Shown here: positions 1-12,100 of the stretch, piece after piece
Layout: each line of letters starts with the position of its first letter
Position numbering within the stretch: position 1 is the stretch's first letter
NCBI GenBank assembly: GCA_905250075.1
Contig: CAJNOP010000012.1
Span: forward strand, 930,001 to 994,000
Reading direction: 5' to 3'
Source: Rotaria sp. Silwood1
Taxonomy: Eukaryota > Rotifera > Eurotatoria > Philodinida > Philodinidae
Length of the DNA stretch: 64,000 nucleotides
Notes under the pieces: generated by a model
What the model saw: only the letters and a program-made list of their open reading frames with translations
Databases searched by the model: none
Told to the model about the DNA's origin: nothing
Program-made: the position numbers and the translations under genes

Positions 1-441
1 AATCAAGCTTTATTTTCGCAGTCCGCTCTTAGCCTTCTTGATTATGGTTGAACATAAATTGAACTAGATTATTTATAACGAAGTAGCTAGCCATCAGGTG
101 TATTTCAATAAATTTTATTCGTCAATAGTTTTGTAATTTCTGAAGCTTTTCCACATTTTCATAGTGAGAAATAGACACATCTTGTAAATTGTCGCTTTTA
201 ACCATTTAGAGGTTAATTAAAAGAAAGTAAAACTATAACAACCTATGTGACCGATGTAAGAAGTTAGTGTCTACTTAATTCACATAAAGTAAACCAATTA
301 TTGTAAGAAAGAAATAGCACCAAAAGGCTTTTCGAAATGTTGAAAAGAAAAATTTTTGTCGCATCCGAGTATCAATATCGTAAACGAAATTCTAAATGAT
401 GATATTTCACTAGTCTAAAATTAAAAATACATATTATATAG

Positions 442-3400
442 GACCTGTAAAACGAGCACGACTATCATCTGAACAAGATTTACAAAAAACTTTATCAATA
501 CAAACAGAAACTCGTACACTTCGATCACATCAACAAAATAATACTTCAACAAGAGCATTATCAACATCATCATCATCAAATCATTGTATTACATCAGTAC
601 AATTACGTTCTAATCATGTTTGTTTTTTAATTGAAAAAATTTTCATTTTAACTAATTTTTATTTTATTTTAATAGGGAAGTACAAATCCAAAAATTATAA
701 TTAATCCATTATTTCTTGAATTAGCTGAAAGTTTTCTTTTACATTATTCAAAAGATTTAATTCCACATAATTGTTCAAATAAATGTGTTATGCATGCCGA
801 AAAATATTTTTATCAATTACCAAGAACAATGAATCTATTTTTAAAACCAATTGCATGTCAATGGACAATCCTTGAAACACTACGAATAAAAAAAGCAAAT
901 GATGCACGTGTTAAATATACACGTCCAATTATTATTTATTGTACACCATGTCTGTTTAATTCATTTCTTTTGTTTTTTCTTTGTTTTTCTATGTTAAATT
1001 TTTACAATTTTAGGTGGAAAAAAACTATCTAATGAAACTCAAGTTGATAATTATCTTCATACAACAAAATCTAAATTAACAATTGAATTATTTGTATTCG
1101 ATAGTTCAGTTAATATAAGACAATCTTATTCTTCCGATGGTAAAATAATAAGTTCAGATATATCCGATGGACAAGAAAATGTGCCTATATCAGCTGTTAA
1201 TGAAATTGATGATGATAAACCAAGTGCATTTACTTATCGTGTTGAACGTACACCAGTTGAAGGTGTTGATATGATTATTAATGAACCAACAATGACATGT
1301 TGTTCATGTACAGATGGTTGTAGAAATAGAATTCAATGTGCTTGTAAGTGGTTTTTTTTTTGAAGAAATTCGATATTCATAATAGCACAGACACTGTTTT
1401 TATTCAATAGGACATGTTAAAAAGAGAATAATGTCAATGATAAAAGTCATTTTTTAACTACTGCTTTAAAAATTCAGAAATATTTTCTATTCTTGATAGA
1501 TAGCCTTGAAAAACAATAAAGACAGAGTAGTCGCAGCTTACATTATAGAGTTTAGGAATTCTCTAGTTTTTTTTCAAAACATGTATGACTATATTAGACT
1601 CATGACTAGAGTTCGTCAAGTCCAAAATTTTCGGACCCAGACTCGAACGGATTCAAAGCCAAACCAACGATTTCTCTCCGTAATACACTTTCATGGATAG
1701 GAAGTTTATATGTAAAGCTAAAAATAGGCCTGTCTCACAAAAAAAGCAGCAATTTGTTTTTGACAACACTATTTAATTGAGACAACTGTTATTTTTCGAT
1801 GTAGACAAAATAGACATATCTAGCTTGTTCTGTTTGACAGATACAGGAGTTTTCGAGGAACCCTTCATTTCGGTAAATTGATCTTTGATCAGTGGTTAAA
1901 ATATTTCCACAGGGGATTAATCAGCCGTGGTACTTCGAGCGATGACTTTTTTTTTGACTGTCAAATGATCTAAAAAACCTATAGAAAGATTTTCAAACTA
2001 TCACTTGTTTAGAGTCTACACAAGCATATTTTAAATTTTAGAAAAACAAAGTTGCTACATGAGTCTTACATTGTTTTGAAATCAAAAAAACAAATGTCGA
2101 ACCTCGTCGTAGCATGACTATTTAAACTCTTTTAGAAATATTTTTACGTGGTCAGAGATGTATTTGCCAAAATGAAGAGTCTCTGGAAAATCCATATAGT
2201 TCTTGAATGGAACAAACTAGATGCGTTAGTCTTGTACGTATCGAAAAAAAAATGTGCAATTCTTTCTATCAAATGCTGGTATTACAAGTCATAAAACAAA
2301 TGCAATATACCTTTATAAATCTCGTTGTCAAAATTTTCATCAATAATTTTCTTGATTGGTCAATAATCAACTGAATGAAATTCTTGATTAAAAAAAATGT
2401 ATTAGAATAAGAAAATTTATATACTTTTACACCTTTGTAAAATCTAAAACAATCGAATAATTTATTTATGAATTAAAAATTAGGTTGGTTACGTACATTC
2501 AAATATGCTGAATTAGTTGGTGATGAACGTGTTAAATCAATGAAAGCAAAACATAAAAGTCAAGCCGAAATTCTCTATCAACTTGGTTATGGTTTTCGTC
2601 GTTTACATAAAAATGCTCCTGGTGGTATATATGAATGTAATAACAAATGTTCTTGTAATAAACAGACATGTTCAAATCGAGTTGTTCAAAATGGTATTAT
2701 TGCACAACTTCAAGTAAATATCTTAATAAGTAAAATTTTAATTTATTTGTTTTATTTCTTTTTAACAGTTATTTAAAACTGTTGGCCGTGGTTGGGGTGT
2801 ACGAACTTTACATGATCTTCCATTAGGAACATTTATTAGTATTTATTCAGGTGAAATATTTACTAGTGAACAAGCTGATGCAAGAGGCAAAAAAATTGGT
2901 GATGAATATCAAGCAGATTTAGATTTTTTCGAAGTAAAGTTATTATAGAAAACAAAAAAAAAATCATTGATTTATTTTCATTCGAAATATTTTTAAAGAA
3001 TATTAATAATGATTCGGATGATGAAGAAGACGAAGATGAAAATAGTGGAATTCATTCAGAATTAGATAATGATGAAGATGAAGAAAATAAAATACCTTCA
3101 TCAAATATTGAATCAAGTAAATATTTATTAAAAACTTTTTCTTTTTTTTTTTTTTTGCAAAAAAAAAGAACTTTTTGAACTTTGTTAATACATGTTTAGG
3201 AAGTTTACGTTCACGTGATTTAAACAATAAAAAAGATCGAAAAAAATCATCGAAATCAAAACCTAATAAAAAAGATAAAAATTCTACATTAAATCGAACA
3301 TTATTACCTGATTATGATGGTGTTGTCTATACACTTGATGCTAAATTAGTCGGTAATGTTGGACGATATTTTAATCATTCATGTTCACCAAATATTGCTG

Positions 3401-4186
3401 TACAAAATGTTTTTGTTGATGTAAGATGATCGTTTTTCTTTTCAAAAATTATTTTTATTATATTCTTAGACACANNNNNNNNNNTTTAAGTTTTTATAGA
3501 GAACCTCCAGGTTTGCCATTTTTATAAAACTCAACAAGAGTCTATAAATGTGTTATGTTCATTTTAAAAATAAATTTTTTCATTTCTTTGTGCCCCCATC
3601 CAGGAATTTGGAAGACAAACATATTTTTTTTCCGCTTATAATCGGATTATTTATATAGGTTCATCAGGTATGTATTGCTGATTATTGTTAAAAAAATCAT
3701 CTATATTGGTCCTTTTCATATAGAAAAATAGATTATTGGAGAAAAGAACCATACACGTTGACAATGAATCACTGCTAGTCTGAAAAATCTTGTCTGTGAA
3801 ACATATAGAGTTAGATAGTATACAATTTTTGAGAAAGTTTCATGTTGGTACTCACTAGTTCTGCAACACAGGATTGAACACATTTAAATGCTATAACTGA
3901 ATAAATAATCATTTTTAACTATAAAGAACAGAATGATGAAAACTATTGCTTATAGAAAATCGAAGAGCACCTATAGATGTATCGAATTCGATCATGTCGC
4001 AAATTGCTCTACAAAGCCTCAAATGTTAGTATCCTAATTTAAGATAGTTCACTAAGTTCAATGAAGTTCTTTTTTATTTTTATTTTTTATTTTAGTTGGG
4101 ATTACAATTATACAGTAGGTGAAATAGCCGGTCGTCGAATGGATTGTAATTGTGGTTCATCTGAATGCCGTCGTCGAGTTCTCTAG
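442..4186 (+). CDS. SETDB1: SETDB1-like histone H3K9 methyltransferase, 5'-partial, interrupted by a gap
   Basis: This is the C-terminal part of a SETDB1/eggless-type lysine methyltransferase, a nuclear enzyme family that trimethylates H3K9 for silencing. Exons read from splice signals and matching phases: 442-617, 676-949, 1014-1343, 2484-2713, 2769-2933, 2999-3116, 3200-3420, 3470 to the gap, and 4096-4186 (stop TAG). Domains in order: an MBD ending in YCTPCGKKL across the 949/1014 junction and closing near LFVFD; a cysteine-rich pre-SET with [16 protein letters not shown] and [21 protein letters not shown] from [15 protein letters not shown]; a short acidic, Lys-rich insertion (about 90 residues, much shorter than in the human enzyme); SET-C with [11 protein letters not shown] and VQNVFVD; and a WDYNYTVGE exon ending in post-[16 protein letters not shown]. 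The expected exon between VFVD-TH and WDYNY is missing at the N run. N-terminal Tudor domains would lie upstream of the window. Family assignment is secure; orthology among bdelloid paralogues is not. Confidence 0.93.
3475..3484. other. Assembly gap (10 N) inside the SET domain
   Basis: Ten Ns follow an exon start (3470, after TTCTTAG) that encodes the T-H of the conserved motif after VFVD. No sequence between the gap and the exon at 4096 encodes the rest of that motif, so the missing bases probably contain a real exon. Confidence 0.95.
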
Positions 4187-6154
4187 TCCTAGATTATAAT
4201 CAAAGCAATAGATTTTCTTTATCAGATATTTCTATTTTCCAAACAAAAAGATATTTCCTATACATATAATTTTTGTGCATTGTAGATTGATCTGTTATTA
4301 TTATAAATCTTATATGACATGAATTCTTTTTGCAATAAAAAAACAATGAATGTTATGTTTGATAGAAAATTCAAATCGTCTTAGTTTTCTTTTTTGTCAA
4401 GAAAAATATCTATAAGAAAAAAAAAATGATAATACTTCAAAAATCTATCAATGATGTTTGTCAAAATAGAAGATAAGTTTTAGAGGAATGTTTGGTTTAA
4501 TTTTGGAAATAAGTAAATAGACGAAACTAAAGTCACTTAACACAACTTATACACAAGTGATACTCATGCAAGAATATTATTATCAATCTATATTAGAGTG
4601 ACGATTTCCTTTGCATTTTTTAACGTCAATATTTTATCCAATCAGAGGAGCGAGAGTGTGGCGTTGTTTCAGTAAAGAAAACGTGAATAAAAACATTGCT
4701 CAATGTGTTCTTTATAATACTTTCTGTGTTAACTGTCACATTCATTTTGTTCTATATGAATAAACATGAGACTCAAATTAGTGCTTCAAATATTATTGAT
4801 GAAACAACTACTGGTTCAAATAATAATTTTTCATTCACATTTATTTAATACAAAGAATATAATCCTGCAATTGTTTTTTGTACAAACAAGAAAAAAAAAA
4901 GAACTTATTTTGTTTGATTGACAAGCTAATGATTGTTATTTGAAGTTAAAAAAAGCAAAAAAAAACATATTAAGAAAAAGAAGGGACTTTGTTTTTCTTA
5001 CATCTATCTTGCAATGAAACTTTTCGGTTTTCAATTTTTTTATAATCTACAACTACCACCATGAACAAAAAGTATATTTGATTTCCTCGTAAACAGTTCA
5101 ATAATTTATAATTTATTCATCTCAATTCTATGCAGATTATCTTAGAATCGAAGATTGTTTACGAGTTGCACATTAAAACAAAATTTTCAAAAACTGCCTT
5201 TTTTTATTTCATCTTAACTAGTTGAAGTCAGATAATACAAAAAACATTATCAATCATTAAAAAGAAAATTAGGTTTCAATGATTTAAATAAAATTTGAAT
5301 TTCGTTAGAATACTCTTGATCAGTTTCGATTCATCAATAATCAACGCAGCGTCTATATTCTCAACAGAGATCGATCGATTTGAAATTTATAGAGACATTG
5401 CATTGCCTAGCTAGCGTACTACTTCATCTGTGTGAATGGTAAAATTTGATGTCATTAACCTTCAACAAAGTTTCATTATACATTCTCTATATGATAATAA
5501 AAGCAAATACATAATCAAGGCACACCAGCACCAATCGGTCTGAAATTCGTATCCGTTTCACATTTGACTCTTCAGAAGACTGTCAATATATTACATTACG
5601 ATTGATTTGTCTTATTTGCATTGGTGTCTCTTACTCAATCAATAAATGTAAACAGACTATGTCGTTTTCTTTTTTTCGTTCTTTTTTTTTCAATAATGGA
5701 ATAAAGTAAAGCTTCATAAAACAACAACAGTTCATCTGTACACATAGAAACCGATTGTTGTGAAGTTAGGAGGTGGTAAGAGATCGTTTGTTATTTGTTC
5801 TTTTTTTTTTCTCTTTACTTTGTTCTCGTACATTCATTTCTATCGATGAAGAAAGAGGTAGGAACTGTTAACGGAGAGAATAGCGTGTCTATTTATATAT
5901 ACTGCATTAAATACACAAAGTGAAAAAAAAATTCTTTTTTTTTTTTTTTTACATTTCGCTGGTTGTCGTCGTAACTAACTTTCTCACTCAAATACATTCT
6001 TTCATTTTCTTTTTTTTCTCTCTTCTTCAGCATCGTCTTGTCGTCGAATAAGAAGAAAACATTGAAAGGTTTCAATTAGTATTCTTTGTTAGTACTAAAA
6101 TTTATACATTCATTCCAACAGCTGTTTTAATTTGTTTATAACAAACAAAAAACT
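4187..6154. other. Intergenic region between SETDB1-like and dynein genes
   Basis: No convincing gene is seen. AATAAA at 4334-4339, about 150 bases after the SETDB1 stop, is a plausible polyadenylation signal. The part near 5640-6120 is pyrimidine-rich on the + strand. An acceptor-like TCCAACAG ending at 6121, 33 bases before the dynein ATG, could be a cis- or spliced-leader trans-splice acceptor; trans-splicing is known in bdelloids, but its use here is inference. Confidence 0.6.
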
Positions 6155-9100
6155 ATGGCTGAAGATCTTGAATTAAATGATCCTCGAATCTATTTTGTTG
6201 CTGATTATGTTCTGAAAACTCTTAAATTAAAATCAGATAAATTTGCTAAAATGTATGGTGTAGAAGAAAATAAAATTTTAGTACATGAATTTTTTGATAA
6301 AGCTGATTCACCAATGCTTATTATTCAATATACAGCTTCTGGTTCACTTCAACCAACTGTATCATTTCCAAATATATTAAAAAATAAATCATGTTATTTT
6401 ATTAAAAAACGTCGTGAAAATATTCCCAGAGATGCAACCTTACGAGATGTTATTATGTATGGTGATTTATCAACATCACCTGTTGATCAACTTTCAGCAA
6501 TGGTTGATGAAGTATGATAATAATAATAATAATTATTATTATTAGCTTTTTTTCTTAATTATTTTCAAAAATTTATTTTTTTTCTTTGCTATTTAGTTAT
6601 TGATTCCGCTTCTTCAAAATCCATCAAATAATGAAGCATGGCCAAAAGTACTTTCACAAGATATTCTTCGTCATGCATTGGGTATTAAAAATAAAGTACA
6701 TATCTTAAATGGACAAATGAAAGGTTTGTTAATTTTTATATTATTTATTTTATATTTGTTCAAATTGTTCAAAGTCTATCAGTTGCTAAGCAATAAACAC
6801 TACAGATGTATTATAAAAACAAAAGAAGAAAAAAAATAAAAAGAACAGTTTTCTATTTGTTTACTATTTCTGTAACTAAGATTAACGAATACAATTGGTT
6901 TCTTAGCAACAAAGAGACAATTTCAATATTCTAAATTATTCAAATTTCGATAGAATAGATAAGTCATATAATACAGTTGAGAAAATTTGAATAAAGTTTT
7001 CGGCACATTAAATGACTCAAAATCTTTTCGTTCATAAGGTACAAGAAGAATTTTCTATTATATTCTTCAAAAAAACTTCATAATTTTAAGTATTTTCATC
7101 AAAAATTCATTTTTGACCAATACATAGTTAGTAAATAAATTTATTTAATTTATCCAACAAGCGTACAATGAGAAAAAAAGGAAGACAATCATTTTTTTTT
7201 AGAAGAGTATTCTTCGAATAACTCAGCCAACATATCGTAACATCTTGATAGAATGTCTAATAATACTGTTTTATTTTCTAAAGAAGATAAAATCTGTCAT
7301 TGACAACATTTAAGTTTTTCAATAGCTAAATAACTGAAAAACAAAACAAGACTCATTTTTTTAAATGATAGTTGACTACATATTCAGTGTTTTTGTTTTT
7401 TGTGTGTATTTCGAAATAACGTTTTTAGATTTGTTTTTGAACAGAAATACATTTTCAGACTCATGAGGGAGTCTCTCCAGGTGTCAAACTACTTTTCGAC
7501 TGAGATGAATTTTTATTTTGTGAGTAAAAGAAAAGTTTAGAATAATCTGGTTTGTTTTTTGGGCCTTCGTTCTTCAGATGTAGATATTTTACTGGATTTT
7601 TCAACAAAATTTTCATAAGCAAAGTTTTCAATTAGATTAGTTCATTGAGATAATTGTGAATTTCTAGTATATCATTTTCTGAAATATTCAATATTCGAAT
7701 TTCTCTCATGTATAAAAGCAAATTTTGTTCATGTATCGTTTAAAGTCGAAAATTAATTTTTCATATAATCACAACTTTTTATTGAAAAGTACAACAGAAT
7801 TTCAATATCTCGAGAACAAAGATCCGACAAAACCAAATCATTCTAGACTTTTCTATTCATCATTAAATAAACATTGCCTCAATCGAAAAAAGGGATTTGA
7901 TACTTAGGGAGGCTCTCTCGTCACAACGAATATTTCATAGAACAAACCTCAACGTTTATACCTACAGATATTTTTTGTTCAATTATGAATGCGCTACTTA
8001 CCGTTTAGAAAATTTTCAGAAGTCATAGATCTTTCACATTTTATCGAATATATTTTCATTTTTAGGAAAAACACTTTTACCAGTTCCTGTTGGTACTGAA
8101 CGTGTTGCCGATGATACTACAAATGGACAACAAGAAAATGGTCATGCTGCTACAGTTGATAGTAATTTATTACATGCAATTGAATCTGTTGTTATTGAAT
8201 GGTCACATCAGGTTCAAGATGTATTAAAGAAAGATTCATCACAAGCATTACTTGATGGTGGTAGTCCACTTCCAGGTGTTGAAGTTGACTTTTGGCGATC
8301 ACGATATAATAATTTATTAAATATTCATGAACAAGTAGATATTAAATTTTTTTTTTTTTTTCTAATATAAAATTAAAAATTTTTTCGTCTTCTATTTGTA
8401 GTTAAGTGATGCACGTGTAAAAAAAATGGCTGAATTATTACGAAAAACAAATTCAAGTTATTATCCAGCATTTGAATCATTATTAAATGATGTTAATGAT
8501 GCATTAGAAGAATCTAAAGAAATTGATATTTATCTTAAACCAGTTGCACAACATTTTGATGGAATTGAAACAACAGATTTTGGTGAAACTCAACCACTTT
8601 ATGGTCCGATGTTTCATACACTTTGTCTTATGTGGGTTAATTGTAAAGCATATAGACGACCAGCACGTATTATTGTTTTATTACAAGAATTAAATAATCT
8701 TATTATGAAACAAGTATGAAATATAAAAAATAAAAATAAATTATATTAATTTCTTCTTCTTGGTTTTTTTTATTTTAGGCTTCAGAATTTATGGAACCAC
8801 TTGATTTATTTAAAGGTGAACCAGATGAATCAATGGAAAAAATCAATCTAACTGTTCGATCACTTGAAGCATATCAATCAGCATATTTACAATATAAATC
8901 GAATTTAAAAAATTATTTTAAAAATGGTGAAATAGTTAAAGAATTTGATTTTGCACCAAAATTAGTTTTTGCTAAATGGGATCAATTTATGGAACGTGTA
9001 CGAATTATTCAAGATTTATTTCAAACAGCTGCTGAATTTCTTCGTTTAGAAAAAGTTGAAATTGGAGGTAAGGAAAAAAAAGCCAAAATCTTTTGAGAGA

Positions 9101-12100
9101 AGTTCTGTAATTGATAATACAAGACTATGTACATTTTGTGTACTAAAATAAGCTATGAATACGCTGAAAAGAGTTCGTACTTGTGTGAGGAAACCACTTG
9201 AAGCGATATTTCATTTTTGAAATGAAACTTCAGCCATTAGGTATGACTTATTGAGACTAGAGAAAGTAGTTATTAATAAAATAAACAAACGAATTTTGAC
9301 CTACAAAATTGTTCATAAACAGCTCTTGAAGTAAAGGACATAGACTTTCACTCCATGCACTTTAGTTTATAAAAACCGTCCGAATTTAGGTAGCTTTTTG
9401 AAGACAAATTAGTATATTCTTCAGACAACTTCTGAGCATACAAAATCTCTATGCAAAGTGTTCCTGAACTTAGCAAAATTGTTCAAAAGAAATAGAATTA
9501 CCTTTCAATAGCGGTATGACAGAGAACAAAAAAAAATTGCTCTTTGTAAACAAATAAGAAGTTTCGAGCAATAAAAATTCTCCTTCAGAATCTCTAGAAA
9601 ACTAGCCTTTTGAAATCCGATCTGAAAATTTCACCATTGATGCGACTCAAATAGATATTCGCTAGTTATCAGATCAAAGAGCCAACATTTTTTTTTTACA
9701 TATGTCTACGCAAAAACAATTTATCCAGAAAAATAAATCTTCTCATGAATTAAAGATAGATCTGTTTCGTGTTACCTAAACTAGCTCATCAACCAGTAGA
9801 TATGATATTCGTATTTCAAGATAAAAGTGAACCAAAAGACTTGAAAGTTTCAAGTCGAACTTGTAAAATGAGTTTTTCTGTTACCGCAGCATTCATTCTA
9901 AAACCTATTATAAAATGGCCATACCTTTGCAACAAAACAGTTAAAAGCGCGAGATTTTTTCAGGATATTCTTAGCTCATTCAGATCTACATAATGTATAT
10001 AGTCTTGATTATCAGTTGAAACAATCTCTTTGTTAGAGAAAATTGGTTTGCTTTTTATTAAATATTCTATTTGATATTTTTTAGGTGTCAAAGGCAAAAC
10101 ACTTAGTTCACTTGTTTTAAATATTTTTGAACAATTTAAAGAAGAATTTGAAAAAATGAGTAATAAAAAATATGATCCATTAGATCCAGCTTGTATCGTA
10201 TGTTTATATGTATTAAATAACAAAATTTATATTAACTGGTTTTTTTTTCTTATTAGGAATTTCTTGATGATATTGCACATTTTAAACATTTTCTTAAAGA
10301 TATGGAACTTAAATTAGCTTCTATAATTAATCAAGCATTTGATGATTCAAATAGTCTTGCTAGTCAATTTAAACTTATTTCAATACTTGGTTCAATGCTT
10401 GAAAGACCAACAATTCATGAAGCATTTGTTCGAAATTATCGTCGTATAACACTTACTGTTGAACAAGAAATTGATGCTTGCCATGAAATTTATGAAAGAC
10501 AAATGGCTTATAAAAAAGAACATGGAACAATTGAATTACATCGAAATAAACCACCAATTGCAGGTTCAATAGAATGGTAAGAAAGATCTTTTTAGAATGA
10601 TATATTTGAAAAAACGACAAAAATCGATATTCTTTCATAATAGGGTCGATGAAATGAAAGATCGTATCAATGAACCACTTGATGCATTTTCAAAACTTGA
10701 TTATGCGTAAATATTACTTTTTTTTTTATCAATTTTATTTATTTATTTTTTTTTTTGTGTTTGTAGAGCTAAAGATACTGATGATGGAAAACGTGTTTTA
10801 GCAAAATATGAAGAACTTCTTCAATTACTTGATTCATTTGCTAAAAGTATATTTAGTGATTGGTCAAAAAATGTTGGTCAAGCAGCTAATTTTAATCTTA
10901 AACAAAATTTACTTACACGAAATCCAGAAACACAAATTATTACAACAAATTTCGATCCACAAGTAATTAAATCTATATTAAAAAAAAAAAAGAAAAAAGA
11001 TAAACTAATACATATTTTTGTTTTTCGAATAGCTTATCGGTGTTTTACGTGAAGTTAAATATATGCAACAAACAAAAGCAGGTAATACGGCAAATATTCC
11101 TGAAGAAGCAAGTAAAATGTATCAAGAAAATGAAAAATTTGTTAATTATGTTACTAATCTTGATTATACAACAAAATCATATAATAAAATTCGTCTTACA
11201 ATATTGGATGTAGAAAAACCACTTGTTGAAAAACAATTAGAAGAAATTGATAAAAAATTATTGCGTGCTGAAAAAGAATTATCATGGTCAACAGCAGGTA
11301 AAATTCAATATCTTTTTCTTTCTTTATTAAATAAATAATACATATACATGAAGTTATATATTAATCGTGTATATATGTATAGAATTATTCATAACTGAAT
11401 CTAAAATTTATAAGGGTTTGTTGTGCATGATTGTTTTGTTTATTTCGTGATGTTCACATTTTATACATTCATTGATAATTTTCAAAGTATAAATTTTTCC
11501 ATTGAATATTTCTAATAGAAAAACAATCAATGAAATGAATTGTTTTGTAATTTAGTCAATGTTATCCTTTGTTGTAATAGTATGAAAACCAATTCATTTA
11601 TATAATTTGTAACCTACCCTTTCCTCGTTTTACATAAATAAGTCATTTGTAACATGATAAATTTTTTTCTTTTTAGAAATTTGGGATTATATAAAAACAA
11701 CTCGTTCAGAAGTTCATGATTTAGAAAATCGTTTACATAATGCTAAAGCAAATGTTGAACAAATTCAACGTTTAATGTCAACATGGCAAGATGTACCATT
11801 ATATAAACGTTCCGAAGGAAAATCCACATTACTTTATTTAGATGATAAAGAACAACGTTTAAATAATCGTTATAAAGAACTTGATGAAACAGGAAAAAAA
11901 ATTCATAGTTTATTAAAAGAAAATAGTGAATTACTTAAAGTTGAAAATAATGATAGTGATGCATGGAAAAAATATGTTGATTATGTTGATCAAATGGTTT
12001 TAGAAGGATTTAAAAGAATAATTAATTGTAATTTAATGTTTTTCTTACGTGAAACAGATCCAGCTCAAAATCCAGATCCACTTTTTGAATCACAATTACA

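Noticed and set aside
4756-4848. 30-residue open frame preceded by a hydrophobic in-frame stretch, like a small membrane protein
   Set aside because: The hydrophobic part lies before the ATG, with a stop upstream and no acceptor in the right phase; too short to support.
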